Source of the DNA: Bombella pluederhausensis
Lineage (GTDB): Bacteria; Pseudomonadota; Alphaproteobacteria; Acetobacterales; Acetobacteraceae
Assembly: GCF_026385525.1 (NCBI RefSeq)
Contig: NZ_JANIDY010000004.1
Span: 117,185-181,184 of the forward strand
Length of the DNA stretch: 64,000 bases
Reading direction: 5' to 3'
Below are positions 8,772 to 17,991 of the stretch, one piece after another. How positions within the stretch are numbered: the first letter of the stretch is position 1; the number at the start of each line of letters is the position of its first letter. A model generated the notes under the pieces. The model searched no databases. It had not been told where the DNA came from and was given only the letters and a program-made list of their open reading frames with translations. The translations under genes and the position numbers were made by a program.

Positions 8772-9413
8772 ATGCCTTATACTGTCAAGGAACTATTCGC
8801 CACATTGCAGGGTGAAGGGGCCCATGCCGGGCGTGCCGCCATATTCTGCCGCTTCACTGGCTGCAATCTCTGGTCTGGTCGGGAAGAAGACCGCCATAAA
8901 GCCCAATGCACCTTCTGCGATACGGACTTCATCGGGACGGACGGCCCCGGCGGAGGACGCTTTACCACAGCCGAAGCTCTAGCCGCTGCACTGGATGAGT
9001 GCTGGCAGGCCCATACCACAGATGCAGCTCACCGTTATGTGGTCTTCACAGGGGGGGAACCTCTGCTTCAGCTCAATGATGCCCTGATTGCCGCCGTAAA
9101 GGCCCGTGGCTTCACCATCGCCGTGGAGACCAATGGCAGCCTGCCTGCCCCTGAAGGCATTGACTGGATATGCGTCAGCCCTAAGCCCGGCCAGCCGCTG
9201 AAACAGACACACGGCCATGAGCTGAAACTCGTCTATCCACAGCAGACCCTGACACCGGAACAGTTCGCTGCGCTTAACTTCCAGCATTTCTGGCTTCAGC
9301 CCATGGATGGACCGGACAGACTTGCCAATACGGAACAAGCCGTACGCTACTGCCAGAGCCATCCCCAATGGCGGCTGAGCCTGCAAACCCACAAACTGAT
9401 CGGAATCCCCTGA
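8772..9413 (+). CDS. queE: 7-carboxy-7-deazaguanine synthase
   Basis: A radical SAM enzyme of 213 residues that contracts the ring of 6-carboxytetrahydropterin to 7-carboxy-7-deazaguanine, step three of preQ0 synthesis. The start ATG at 8772 gives [16 protein letters not shown], the usual N-terminus; the frame is open upstream, but that part overlaps a terminator. The cluster cysteines are spaced C-x14-C-x2-C (TGCNLW to QCTFC), the known QueE variant in place of Cx3Cx2[10 protein letters not shown] is the SAM-binding GGE motif. It is first in queE-queC-queD, and its stop TGA shares one base with the queC start. Confidence 0.95.
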   Translation: MPYTVKELFATLQGEGAHAGRAAIFCRFTGCNLWSGREEDRHKAQCTFCDTDFIGTDGPGGGRFTTAEALAAALDECWQAHTTDAAHRYVVFTGGEPLLQLNDALIAAVKARGFTIAVETNGSLPAPEGIDWICVSPKPGQPLKQTHGHELKLVYPQQTLTPEQFAALNFQHFWLQPMDGPDRLANTEQAVRYCQSHPQWRLSLQTHKLIGIP

Positions 9414-10153
9414 TGACGACCTCCTCAACACCTTCCGCCAGCCATCAGGCCGCCCAGAATCGCCGTGCGCTCGTTCTGTTCTCCGGGGGGCAGGATTCCG
9501 CCACCTGTCTGGCATGGGCGCTGCATCATTTCGATCATGTCGAGACAGTCGGCTTTGCCTATGGGCAACGCCACGCCGTGGAGCTGGACTGCCGCACCAC
9601 CCTCCGGCAGAGCATCAGCGCCCAGAATCCCCATTGGGCCACAAAACTGGGAGAGGACCACACGATTGACCTCGCCAGCCTCGGCGCCCTCTCCGACACG
9701 GCCCTGACACGGGATGCGGAAATCAGCATGGGAGAAAACGGCCTGCCCAACACCTTCGTGCCGGGCCGGAACCTGATCTTCCTGACCTTTGCCGCCGCTC
9801 TCGCCTTCCGCCGGAGCATCCGCCATATCATTACTGGCGTGTGTGAAACGGATTATTCCGGTTATCCGGACTGCCGGGATGACACCATCAAGGCCCTTCA
9901 GGTAGCCCTCAATCTGGGTATGGAGCAGCGTTTTGTCCTCCACACGCCGCTCATGTGGATCAACAAGGCGCAGACATGGCAGCTCTGCCATGAGCTGGGT
10001 GGCGATACGCTGACAGAAACCATCCGCCATGAAAGCCATTCCTGCTATAAGGGAGACCGCGCCCATGAACACGCATGGGGCTTCGGCTGTGGGGACTGTC
10101 CTGCCTGTACCCTGCGTGCCGAAGGATGGCGGCAGTATCAGGAGGGGGTATGA
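9413..10153 (+). CDS. queC: 7-cyano-7-deazaguanine synthase
   Basis: An ATP-dependent enzyme of 246 residues converting 7-carboxy-7-deazaguanine and ammonia to preQ0, the nitrile precursor of queuosine. The ATP pyrophosphatase loop [12 protein letters not shown] lies near the N-terminus (about residues 20-31). The C-terminal [14 protein letters not shown] supplies zinc cysteines. Substrate motifs such as [16 protein letters not shown] are intact. I chose the ATG at 9413, one base overlapping the queE stop; the frame is open further upstream inside queE, but that would extend past the family start. It overlaps queD by four bases, so translation is coupled. Confidence 0.96.
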   Translation: MTTSSTPSASHQAAQNRRALVLFSGGQDSATCLAWALHHFDHVETVGFAYGQRHAVELDCRTTLRQSISAQNPHWATKLGEDHTIDLASLGALSDTALTRDAEISMGENGLPNTFVPGRNLIFLTFAAALAFRRSIRHIITGVCETDYSGYPDCRDDTIKALQVALNLGMEQRFVLHTPLMWINKAQTWQLCHELGGDTLTETIRHESHSCYKGDRAHEHAWGFGCGDCPACTLRAEGWRQYQEGV

Positions 10154-10704
10154 ACGACATCACCCGGACAGAACTGGTTTTTACACGGCGCTTCTGTATG
10201 GGGCACCGGCTCATTTCAGGCAGCAGCGAGCGTTGTGCCATCCCGCACGGGCATAATGAATATGTCACCGTCACGCTGGTCCCCGGCCCCAATGCTCCGC
10301 AGAATCAGCGGCTGGATGGGCACAGCAACATGCTGCTCCCTTTTGCAGAGGCCAAAGGCCGCTGGCATCGCTTTATTGATGAACGGATGGATCACAGCTT
10401 TCAGCTTTCCGAGTCCGACCCGCTTCTGGGCTGGTTCGCCGAGCACGAGCCCCAGAGGCTGGAACGGATTGTCGTCACGCCCGGCGACCCGACAACGGAA
10501 CTGCTCGCTGCCCTGCTCATGAGCAAACTCCGGGCCTTCCTAACCGCACAAGGCGGGCTGCTGGCTCCTGCCTCGCTGGAGATCAAGGAAACACCCACCA
10601 ACACGGTGCGCCTGCATGGCGATCCGTCCCTCTATCTTCCACTCACAGACCGTCCGGCAGAATCATGCTGGTGGCACCGGGCTGACGATACCACCAGAAA
10701 TTAA
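10150..10704 (+). CDS. queD: 6-carboxytetrahydropterin synthase (6-pyruvoyl tetrahydropterin synthase family)
   Basis: A protein of 184 residues catalysing step two of preQ0 synthesis from dihydroneopterin triphosphate. GHRLISG and HGHNEYVTV carry the zinc histidines, the catalytic Cys precedes them in [11 protein letters not shown], and the C-terminal region holds the glutamates used for pterin binding. It is longer than the usual 120-150 residues because of inserts in the middle and a tail. The start ATG at 10150 has an excellent Shine-Dalgarno (GGAGGGGG) and overlaps the queC stop. The gene ends only eight bases from the end of convergent folE, which supplies its substrate. Confidence 0.9.
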   Translation: MNDITRTELVFTRRFCMGHRLISGSSERCAIPHGHNEYVTVTLVPGPNAPQNQRLDGHSNMLLPFAEAKGRWHRFIDERMDHSFQLSESDPLLGWFAEHEPQRLERIVVTPGDPTTELLAALLMSKLRAFLTAQGGLLAPASLEIKETPTNTVRLHGDPSLYLPLTDRPAESCWWHRADDTTRN

Positions 10705-10712
10705 CGCCAGAA

Positions 10713-11360
10713 TCAGTCCCGCATCAGGGCCATGACTTCCTGACGGGCCTGTGCATCTTCGGCCCAGAGACCATAAGAACCTGTCGTCACGGTCGTGGCA
10801 CCGGGGCTGCGGACACCCCGCAGGCTCATGCACATATGTTCTGCTTCCACCACGACCAGAACAGCTTTCGGCTTCAGCACCTCTACTATTGCCTGCACGA
10901 TCTGGTCTGTCAGACGTTCCTGAAGCTGGGGACGGCGAGCATAGCCTTCCACGACACGGGCCAGCTTGCTCAGCCCTGTCAGACGTCCCCCCTCCGGCAG
11001 ATAGGCCACATGGGCACGCCCCAGAACCGGCAGAAGGTGATGCTCACAGGTGGACTGAAAGCGGATATCCTTCACCAGCACCATGCCGCCATGCTGGTCG
11101 GCACTGAACTGTTTCTTCAGATGGTCCCGTGGATCCTCATACAGGCCAGAAAAGATTTCCAGATACATCTTTGCCACACGGTCCGGCGTGTCCCGCAGCC
11201 CTTCACGGGTCGGGTCTTCCCCGATGGCGTGCAGAAGCTCCCGCACACCACTGGCAATGCGGCTGATGGCATCATCTGGCCGGGTGATCGCCCCAGCGGC
11301 TCCCTCCGGTGTCGGAACCTGTCCTACTGGCCCCGGACTCTCTATCTTACTGGCTGACAT
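10713..11360 (-). CDS. folE: GTP cyclohydrolase I, type IA
   Basis: Converts GTP to 7,8-dihydroneopterin triphosphate, the shared precursor of folate and of preQ0/queuosine. The product has 215 residues. Zinc ligands are visible in STCEHHLLP (Cys and His) and [10 protein letters not shown] (Cys). Other family motifs present are [13 protein letters not shown] and [24 protein letters not shown] variable N-terminal tail of about 30 residues precedes the conserved fold. It is the last gene of a minus-strand operon after folP and folBK, 17 bases from folBK, so folate genes and the convergent queECD genes draw on the same enzyme. Confidence 0.96.
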   Translation of the reverse strand: MSASKIESPGPVGQVPTPEGAAGAITRPDDAISRIASGVRELLHAIGEDPTREGLRDTPDRVAKMYLEIFSGLYEDPRDHLKKQFSADQHGGMVLVKDIRFQSTCEHHLLPVLGRAHVAYLPEGGRLTGLSKLARVVEGYARRPQLQERLTDQIVQAIVEVLKPKAVLVVVEAEHMCMSLRGVRSPGATTVTTGSYGLWAEDAQARQEVMALMRD

Positions 11361-11377
11361 TCAGCATCCCCTCAACT

Positions 11378-12247
11378 TCATCCACCCTGCACCGGCTTTC
11401 GCCGTGTCACATCCCCAGCTACACGATCCAACTCTGCTAACGCTTCCGTAACGGAACGTCCAGCAATCTCAAGCCCCGGCTCCAGCTCGGCAAGAGGTTC
11501 CAGCACAAAAGCCCGATCAAAAAGATGAGCGTGTGGCAGTTTCAGGAGAGGGTGATCCACGGCCCCCTTACTATGAAAGAGCAGGTCAATATCCACGGCC
11601 CGCTCGCCCCAGCGCCTTCCCGGCACACGGCCCAGACGCTGCTCAATCTCCTTGCAGAGCCCCAGAACAGCCTGAGGGGACAGGGTCGTCCGCCCCAGTG
11701 CGGCAATATTCACGAAGGGCGGCTGATCCTCCACACCCCACGGGGCGCTATCATAGAAGGATGAAACCGCATCAATCTCCAGTCCGGCCTGATGGCCCAG
11801 CGCCTCCACGGCGGCCCGCAGAACGGCCTCACGCTCGCCCAGATTCGCCCCCAGTGAGAACCCGACCCGATGTTCCCGCCGCCGTGCCACCGTGACAGAA
11901 ACATCCTCCACCACATGCGGCACAGGAGCCGAAGGCTTGCGCACCGTGACAGACACATCCTCCACGGCGGGGCAGTCCGCCAGCACGGCAGCGCAGATGC
12001 GCCCGGCCAGCGTTTCGATCAGCTTGCAGGGTTCAGCCTGAAAGACCCGTTCAGCACTCTGGCAAAGCTGCCCGTAACAGACGGCCTGCGTGTAATCATC
12101 TCCGGCAATCGCTGCAGAGAGATCAGCCTGTACCTCCAGCGAAATATAAAAGCGCTGGCCAAGGCGTGTTTCTTCCGCATGGACACCATGATGCCCGAAC
12201 AGGCAGAGATCATGCACCCGCACACTGGTCAGAGCCGGAGTGATCAT
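11378..12247 (-). CDS. folBK: Bifunctional dihydroneopterin aldolase / HPPK fusion
   Basis: A protein of 289 residues joining two consecutive folate enzymes. Residues about 1-125 are dihydroneopterin aldolase (GHHGVHAEETRLGQRFYISLEV; KLIETLAGRI). Residues about 130-285 are 6-hydroxymethyl-7,8-dihydropterin pyrophosphokinase (FSLGANLGER, PWGVEDQPPFVN, GRRWGERAVDIDLLF, PHAHLFDRAFVLEPL). At the junction the peptide VEDVSVTV occurs twice, 18 residues apart, and the DNA copies (from 11888 and 11942) are nearly identical over 25 bases. It overlaps folP by four bases. In many bacteria these are two genes; fusions are known. Confidence 0.93.
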   Translation of the reverse strand: MITPALTSVRVHDLCLFGHHGVHAEETRLGQRFYISLEVQADLSAAIAGDDYTQAVCYGQLCQSAERVFQAEPCKLIETLAGRICAAVLADCPAVEDVSVTVRKPSAPVPHVVEDVSVTVARRREHRVGFSLGANLGEREAVLRAAVEALGHQAGLEIDAVSSFYDSAPWGVEDQPPFVNIAALGRTTLSPQAVLGLCKEIEQRLGRVPGRRWGERAVDIDLLFHSKGAVDHPLLKLPHAHLFDRAFVLEPLAELEPGLEIAGRSVTEALAELDRVAGDVTRRKPVQGG

Positions 12248-13101
12248 ACCATGTCTCCCTTCACCATCCCGTTCACGGCCAGCAGAGCCGTCATGTCCAG
12301 CATGTCCCTATGTGCCTGCACGTCATGAACCCGCAACATGCAGGCCCCCTGCGTTGCGCCGTACAGATTGGCAGCCAAAGTAGCCGGAAGACGATCATGC
12401 ACCTCCCGCCCCAGCAACATGCCAAACATGGATTTACGGGAGACACCCAACAGCACGGGCAGCTCGTAATAAGCCTCCAGACGGCGCAGATTCTGCACAG
12501 CCCAGAGATTCTGCATCACCGTCTTACCGAACCCCACACCGGGGTCCAACAGAATGGACTCCCGTGCAATACCTGCCCGCCGGGCCAGCTTCAGGGAACG
12601 ATCAAAAAAGCGCCGCCAGTCATCCCACATATCGATACTGGCATCGACAACCTCTCGATTATGCATCACGGCGACCACAGCATCCGCTGCAGCCACGACA
12701 GACGCCATATCGGGATCAGCCTGCAAACCCCATACGTCATTAACCATCTGCGCTCCAGCCACCAGAGCCCGCCGGGCCACGGAAGCCTTTGTCGTATCCA
12801 CAGACAGCACGGCGCCTTCTTTGGCCAGAGGGGTCAGAACGGGCTTCAGGCGCTGCCATTCTTCCTCTGCATCCACGGGGGTGAAGCCCGGCCTTGTGGA
12901 TTCAGCCCCCACATCCAGCAGGTCCGCCCCTTCTTCCATCAGCGTATGGGCCTGCTTCAAGGCGGCATCCGGTGTGAAGAACTGCCCGCCATCAGAAAAG
13001 GAGTCCGGTGTGACATTCACGATCCCCATCAGCAGGGGGCGCCGCCATGAGGGAGAAGAACGGGCCGACCACCAGCCCGCCATCTGCTCTGCAAGGGTCA
13101 T
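12244..13101 (-). CDS. folP: Dihydropteroate synthase
   Basis: Condenses 6-hydroxymethyl-dihydropterin pyrophosphate with 4-aminobenzoate; the target of sulfonamides. The product has 285 residues. The two family signatures are visible: MGIVNVTPDSFSDGG and DVGAESTRPG. The pterin-site motifs VVAVMHNR, LDPGVGFGKT and LGVSRKSMFG are also present. The fold is complete. It stands between a dsbA-like gene and folBK, and the ATGA overlap with folBK indicates translational coupling. Confidence 0.96.
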   Translation of the reverse strand: MTLAEQMAGWWSARSSPSWRRPLLMGIVNVTPDSFSDGGQFFTPDAALKQAHTLMEEGADLLDVGAESTRPGFTPVDAEEEWQRLKPVLTPLAKEGAVLSVDTTKASVARRALVAGAQMVNDVWGLQADPDMASVVAAADAVVAVMHNREVVDASIDMWDDWRRFFDRSLKLARRAGIARESILLDPGVGFGKTVMQNLWAVQNLRRLEAYYELPVLLGVSRKSMFGMLLGREVHDRLPATLAANLYGATQGACMLRVHDVQAHRDMLDMTALLAVNGMVKGDMV

Positions 13102-13130
13102 TGTCTCAATCCTTCATCAGCAGATGAGAC

Positions 13131-13898
13131 TCAGCCTTTCCGGGCGGCCTCAAGAAACTGCTCCATCTGTTCCATGCCCAGCGCACCGGGAGCCACTGCC
13201 GCCTGACCAAACAGGAAGGTCGGTGTTCCCTGCACGCCCACGCTCTGAGCCTGACTGAGATTAGCGGCCAGAATGCCCATAACGGCCTGACCTTTCATAT
13301 CCTTGTCAAAGCGGGTCATATCGAGCTTCAGACTTTTGGCAATGTCCCGAATATGCTCCATGCTGGGCTTGCCTGTCTCGTCCATCAGGCGGCGGCGCAT
13401 GGCGTCATACTGCCCCTGAAAGGCCGCCGCATAGATAGCCCGTGCATCCAGAATACTGGCATCTCCCAAGACGGGAATGACCTTCTCCACAAGGCGGACA
13501 TCCGAGTGCTTGGCAAGGAACTGATCCACCACCGGCGCCATATGACGGCAATACGTGCAGCGTGGGTCCAGAAACTCCACAACCGTAACCTGCCCCTGCG
13601 GATTGCCTCGCACAGCATAAGAGGGCGCTGTGGAAAGAGCCTGCCAATTAGCCCGCACGGCAGCCTTTACATGAGCTTCCTGCTGGGAGCTGGCCTGCTG
13701 ACGAATAGACTGGATGGCATCGGACAGGATGCTCGGATCATTCTTCAACGCATCACGGACGATTTCCACAATGGCCGCCCGCTGCTTCTCATTAAAAACG
13801 GCTTCACCCGCTGCATGGGCCGGGCCGGAAGGCAGCAGCCCTACCAAGGGCAGACCAGCCAGCAACGACAGGGAAAATGACTTTACACGCTTCTTCAT
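13131..13898 (-). CDS. DsbA-family periplasmic thiol oxidoreductase
   Basis: A protein of 255 residues from the ATG at 13898 (MKKRVKSF, with a basic n-region); an ATG five codons upstream is an alternative. A signal peptide ends near AHAAGEA. After a helical segment of about 70 residues, the thioredoxin fold carries the redox motif DPRCTYCRHMAPV (CxxC), and the cis-Pro loop is GVQGTPTFLFG. The layout matches DsbA/DsbG/ScsC-like proteins of Alphaproteobacteria with an N-terminal helical extension that can mediate oligomerisation. It would form or isomerise disulfides in the periplasm. It is 29 bases upstream of folP in the same direction; the functional link is unclear. Confidence 0.85.
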   Translation of the reverse strand: MKKRVKSFSLSLLAGLPLVGLLPSGPAHAAGEAVFNEKQRAAIVEIVRDALKNDPSILSDAIQSIRQQASSQQEAHVKAAVRANWQALSTAPSYAVRGNPQGQVTVVEFLDPRCTYCRHMAPVVDQFLAKHSDVRLVEKVIPVLGDASILDARAIYAAAFQGQYDAMRRRLMDETGKPSMEHIRDIAKSLKLDMTRFDKDMKGQAVMGILAANLSQAQSVGVQGTPTFLFGQAAVAPGALGMEQMEQFLEAARKG

Positions 13899-14249
13899 GG
13901 TCGTGCCTTCCATATAGTTATTAGTTATGCAGTATTGCCTGTATTAAAGACCCAGAAGCAGCCTACCACACATGACCCATGCAGGAAGGGCAACCCCACT
14001 GACCTATTCTGTTAAACAGCAAACTAGCTCGCTTTTGAAGCCCCCTGCCCTCTCCCACAGCCCGACAGGCCCCACTTTCCGGCCTACAGCCAAAAGATGA
14101 AGGGAGCGTGAAAACCACCAGATGCAGGCTTGCCCTCCCATCCATGGCAGTTTAACGCTATGATGCCTGGAGCTGGGAGCTGCCTGCGGTTTCCGCCATC
14201 CCTATTCCTATAGCCTTGTTGTGACCTGAAACACTGGAGAGCCGCCACC
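13899..14249. other. Intergenic region between divergent dsbA-like and ggt-like genes
   Basis: I see no gene here. The dsbA-proximal 50 bases are AT-rich (ATATAGTTATTAGTTATG) and should hold its promoter. The rest is of mixed composition with no clear hairpin, RNA or transposon end. Confidence 0.5.
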
Positions 14250-15683
14250 GTGGTAAAGCATGACAGCCAGCCCCCTCACCGCCCCTGCCTGTCTGACAGA
14301 CCCGCCCCCCGGTGGGCACGCAGGTTCGGCCTGCTGGCCTCCTTGAGCCTTCTCAGCACCAGCCTCGTTGCCTGTTCGGGTGGAAAAAGCCTCAAACACC
14401 ATCTTTTCGGGCCGACCACACCCACCGCAAAAACCAATACGGGCATCGTGGTTGCGGATGAGCCGCAGGCCGCCCTGATTGGCCGTGACGTTCTGGCCCG
14501 TGGGGGCAATGCTGCCGATGCCGCCACGGCAACCGCCTTTGCCCTGTCCGTCACGCTGCCATCCCGTGCCTCTCTTGGCGGCGGTGGGGCCTGCCTTGTA
14601 TCCCGACCCGGCCAACCCGCTGAAAGCATCTCCTTCATGCCTGTTGATGGTACAGGCCCCGGCGGAGACCGGCCCGCTGCCGTGCCTATGATGGCCCGTG
14701 GCTTGTTCCTGCTCAATCTCCGGTACGGTTCTGTCCAGCTTGGTGATACGATTGACCCCGCTATCACCCTTGGCCAGCAGGGTATCACAGTCAGTCGCCA
14801 GCTGGCTGAGGACATCGCAGCCGTCAAAGGGCCACTATTCTCCAACGAGGAGATGAAAGCGCTATTCAGCAAGAATGGCACTGACATCGCCATGGGAGAG
14901 GGCGACCAGCTCACCCAGCCACGCCTCACCTCCTTCCTCTCCCGCCTGAAGCTGGTCGGGGTTGGTGATCTATATACGGGCGCTCTGTCGGACGTATTCG
15001 TCACGCAGGCCAATAAGGCAGGCGCCGCCCTGACACGGGACGATTTGCGCCGCTCTCTACCCGGCCAGACCTCCGCCCTGCATTTTTCCAGCGGTCCATA
15101 TCGCCTGAGCTTCCTTGCACCACCAGCAGATGGTGGGTTGGGCAGTGCTGTTGCCTTCCGCCAGAACCTGCGAGCTGAAAATGTCATCAGCGCATGGCGC
15201 CATTCCGGCCTGAAGACCCTTCAGGAAGGCCAGGTCTTCATGGCATCCGGCCGCAGTGATGCGACTGGCCTGCCGCCCCTGCCTGCCTCTACCTCCTTTG
15301 TCGTGCGTGATGGGCATGGGCTGAGCGTTGGCTGTGTTCTGACAGAAAACAACCTGTTCGGCACGGGGCGTCTGGCAGGCAGCACAGGTGTCATTCTGGC
15401 AGGTGCACCACGGTACTATCCCCGCCCTCTCCTGAGCGCTGCCATCATTGATTCTCCGCGCAAACGGGTACAGGCCGTCTTTGCCGCTTCTGGACAGAAT
15501 GATGCCGCTCAGGCCGTTGCAGATGCTCTCCGGCAACTCACGCAAGGCCAGACCGTCAGCGCATCCACAGGAACAGGGCAGCTCAACAGCATCATCTGCT
15601 CTGGCAATCACTGTGCTGGTCAAGCAGCTCCCAACGGCAAAGGGCTAAGCGCCCAGACGATCACCGGCAAATCAGCGAAGTAA
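14250..15683 (+). CDS. Gamma-glutamyltranspeptidase-like lipoprotein, probably diverged
   Basis: A protein of 477 residues starting at GTG. The lipobox LVACSGG follows a hydrophobic segment (FGLLASLSLLSTSL), so it is probably lipid-anchored. The body follows the gamma-glutamyltransferase fold: IVVADEPQAALIGRDVLARGGNAADAA, LGGGGACLV, then FGTGRLAGSTGVIL. Aligned without gaps to the segment beginning at the E. coli nucleophile Thr, the equivalent residue is Ser (about 347, in STSFVVRD), the next Thr is kept and the His is replaced. The downstream Ser-Ser pair that lines the glutamate site is LS. Autoprocessing and transferase activity are therefore uncertain. It ends 48 bases before recA. Confidence 0.75.
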   Translation: MVKHDSQPPHRPCLSDRPAPRWARRFGLLASLSLLSTSLVACSGGKSLKHHLFGPTTPTAKTNTGIVVADEPQAALIGRDVLARGGNAADAATATAFALSVTLPSRASLGGGGACLVSRPGQPAESISFMPVDGTGPGGDRPAAVPMMARGLFLLNLRYGSVQLGDTIDPAITLGQQGITVSRQLAEDIAAVKGPLFSNEEMKALFSKNGTDIAMGEGDQLTQPRLTSFLSRLKLVGVGDLYTGALSDVFVTQANKAGAALTRDDLRRSLPGQTSALHFSSGPYRLSFLAPPADGGLGSAVAFRQNLRAENVISAWRHSGLKTLQEGQVFMASGRSDATGLPPLPASTSFVVRDGHGLSVGCVLTENNLFGTGRLAGSTGVILAGAPRYYPRPLLSAAIIDSPRKRVQAVFAASGQNDAAQAVADALRQLTQGQTVSASTGTGQLNSIICSGNHCAGQAAPNGKGLSAQTITGKSAK

Positions 15684-15731
15684 AACCATTCCCTGCCCCC
15701 ACATTCGGGGTCTGACAGTCACGAGGTCTTC

Positions 15732-16835
15732 ATGTCATCAGACAAGAACAACGCAGAAAAGAGCAAGGCGCTGGAAGGCGCCCTCAGCCAGATTGAACGC
15801 TCCTTCGGTAAAGGGTCCATCATGCGTCTGGGCCAGCGGCCCAAGGAGCAGGTGGATGTCATTTCTACCGGGTCTCTGGGGCTGGATATCGGGCTGGGCA
15901 TTGGTGGGCTGCCACGAGGCCGCATCATCGAGATTTACGGGCCGGAAAGCTCCGGCAAGACCACTCTGGCCCTCCATGCCGTTGCTGAAGCCCAGAAGAA
16001 AGGGGGCACGGCGGCCTTTATTGATGCTGAGCACGCTCTGGACCCTATCTATGCCCGCAAGCTGGGTGTGGATATCGACAACCTGCTGCTCAGCCAGCCG
16101 GATGCCGGAGAGCAGGCTCTGGAAATTGCCGATACGCTCGTGCGTTCCGGTGCCATCGACATTCTGGTCGTGGACTCCGTGGCGGCACTCGTGCCCAAGG
16201 CTGAGCTGGAAGGCGATATGGGCGACAGCCATGTCGGCCTCCATGCCCGCCTGATGAGTCAGGCCCTGCGGAAGCTCACCGGCTCCGTTTCCCGTTCCAA
16301 CACCACCATTATCTTCCTGAACCAGATTCGCATGAAGATCGGTGTGATGTTCGGCAATCCGGAAACTACGACAGGCGGTAACGCTCTGAAGTTCTATGCC
16401 TCCATCCGTCTGGATATCCGCCGCATCGGTTCCGTGAAGGACAAAGATGAAGTGGTGGGCAACCAGACACGGGTAAAAGTCGTCAAGAACAAGATGGCCC
16501 CGCCTTTCCGTCAGGTCGAGTTCGATATCATGTATGGCGAGGGCGTCAGCAAGATGGGCGAGCTGCTGGACCTCGGCGTGAAAGCCAATGTGGTGGAGAA
16601 GTCCGGCGCATGGTTCTCCTACGACAGCACCCGCATCGGGCAGGGCCGGGAGAATGCCAAGCAGTATCTGCGTGAACACCCGGATATGGCCGCAGAAATC
16701 GAGAAAAAAGTGCGGCAAGGGGCTGGCATCATTGCTGAAGACATGATGGTCGGTGAATCATCAGAGGATGACAGCGCTGCCTCCTCCGAGGAACTGCCCC
16801 TGAACAACAACGGCAACAGTAAACGCAAAAACTGA
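15732..16835 (+). CDS. recA: Recombinase A
   Basis: A protein of 367 residues responsible for strand exchange and the SOS co-protease function. Walker A is GPESSGKTT (about residues 70-78), Walker B is [11 protein letters not shown], loop L2 includes [26 protein letters not shown], and the acidic C-terminal tail is present ([14 protein letters not shown]). The start ATG is preceded by ACGAGG. In the 48 bases between the upstream gene and recA I saw neither a clear sigma-70 promoter nor a GTTC-N7-GTTC box, so SOS control, if any, would act further upstream. A strong terminator follows. Confidence 0.98.
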   Translation: MSSDKNNAEKSKALEGALSQIERSFGKGSIMRLGQRPKEQVDVISTGSLGLDIGLGIGGLPRGRIIEIYGPESSGKTTLALHAVAEAQKKGGTAAFIDAEHALDPIYARKLGVDIDNLLLSQPDAGEQALEIADTLVRSGAIDILVVDSVAALVPKAELEGDMGDSHVGLHARLMSQALRKLTGSVSRSNTTIIFLNQIRMKIGVMFGNPETTTGGNALKFYASIRLDIRRIGSVKDKDEVVGNQTRVKVVKNKMAPPFRQVEFDIMYGEGVSKMGELLDLGVKANVVEKSGAWFSYDSTRIGQGRENAKQYLREHPDMAAEIEKKVRQGAGIIAEDMMVGESSEDDSAASSEELPLNNNGNSKRKN

Positions 16836-16880
16836 GCCTCTAGTAATATCATCGCCTTCAACAAGGCGGTGACAGATAGA

Positions 16881-16918
16881 AAAAACCCCGCTCCGTAAAA
16901 TACGAGGCGGGGTTTTTA
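16881..16918. terminator. Bidirectional terminator between recA and the ferritin-like gene
   Basis: AAAAACCCCGC and GCGGGGTTTTT flank the loop, giving a T-run on both strands. It lies between two convergent genes. Confidence 0.9.
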
Positions 16919-16944
16919 TCTTCAGCGCAAAAAGCTGAAAAAGA

Positions 16945-17964
16945 TCAGGCAGCCTGCTGTGCGTCAGCACCTTTATGCCCACGCAGACGGCGCCAGAGCT
17001 TGACACCGCCCAGAGCCACACGAGCTGCAAATGGGGCCATCTGCGGGCGCAGAAGACGAGGATCATACCCGGCAAAGCGGCGCTCATTCTCCGTGAGGCA
17101 GAGCTCCATCAGCTCAACAAAATCCACCTGCTTATCCGTCATGCTCTGCGCGCCGGTTACGGTGAAGTTGTTGTCCTGCGTATGCTCCACACCATCATCG
17201 TCAAAACTACGGACAAGGCTCAGACGCTCATAGAGCAGGAAGAACAGCACGCCGATCACCCGCATCTCGAACCACGGGCGGCGCCAGAGCGGCATGACGG
17301 CACGATGATAGGCCAGCCAGTTGGCGAACAGAAGAATATGACGACATTCTTCCTGCATCACCGGCTCGAATGTCTCAATCAGCTCCATCGGGAACAGGCC
17401 AGCCTTCTCGGCAAGGGAGAACAGCCCAAATGCAAAGAAGCTATCCCAGCACTCGGAGAAACCCGTGACCAGATAGGCCCACTCCGTGTCCCGTGGCTCA
17501 ATATACGGGTCTTCCGGGGCAAGCGGAATGCCATAATGCTCCACCATGCGGGCCAGAACTTCCTTATGCCGGTTCTCCTCCCACGCATTACGGGCAATGG
17601 CATCCTTCACATCCGGGTCATCCAGCATATCAGCATAGGCAGCCATACGCAGGCGGGCCTTGCCTTCGGTCTGCACGGCAATGTCCCAGATCGGCAGGGA
17701 GGTGATGCGATGCAACGTCTCCGGGTCCAGCTCCGGCCAGGGAATGACAGACGGCTTATAAGGATTGAACGTCTCACGGAACATATCGGCCATGGCCTTC
17801 TTATGCTCCGGTGTGCCCGGCTTCAGCGGCCCTTTGACAGGGCTGCTCCAGTGGCGGGCATCATAGTCCACCTGCTCCAGAGTTTTCTCTGAAGGACTGT
17901 CCGGCAGATGGGAATAAATATCTGCCAGAGTGCTCTTTCCGGCTGCATTACGTGCATCGCTCAC
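16945..17964 (-). CDS. Ferritin-like di-iron domain protein
   Basis: A protein of 339 residues of uncharacterised function. Two helices carry typical E-x-x-H di-iron ligands: EENRHKE (about residue 132) and EECRHILLF (about 212), plus other candidate carboxylates (MVEHYG, ETFEPVMQ). A hydrophobic segment, RVIGVLFFLLYERLSL, follows the second motif, so membrane association or a hydrophobic helix is possible. The start at 17964 (MSDARNAAG) is preceded by AAGGAG on the minus strand. It lies 27 bases after clpP in the same direction, so it may be co-transcribed. A role in iron storage, oxidation or lipid hydroxylation cannot be decided here. Confidence 0.7.
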   Translation of the reverse strand: MSDARNAAGKSTLADIYSHLPDSPSEKTLEQVDYDARHWSSPVKGPLKPGTPEHKKAMADMFRETFNPYKPSVIPWPELDPETLHRITSLPIWDIAVQTEGKARLRMAAYADMLDDPDVKDAIARNAWEENRHKEVLARMVEHYGIPLAPEDPYIEPRDTEWAYLVTGFSECWDSFFAFGLFSLAEKAGLFPMELIETFEPVMQEECRHILLFANWLAYHRAVMPLWRRPWFEMRVIGVLFFLLYERLSLVRSFDDDGVEHTQDNNFTVTGAQSMTDKQVDFVELMELCLTENERRFAGYDPRLLRPQMAPFAARVALGGVKLWRRLRGHKGADAQQAA

Positions 17965-17991
17965 GATAAGGCTCCTTTTCCTTGGTAGGAC

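Noticed and set aside
15684..15731. SOS box (GTTC-N7-GTTC) before recA
   Set aside because: No such direct repeat is found in the short gap or in the end of the upstream gene that I scanned.
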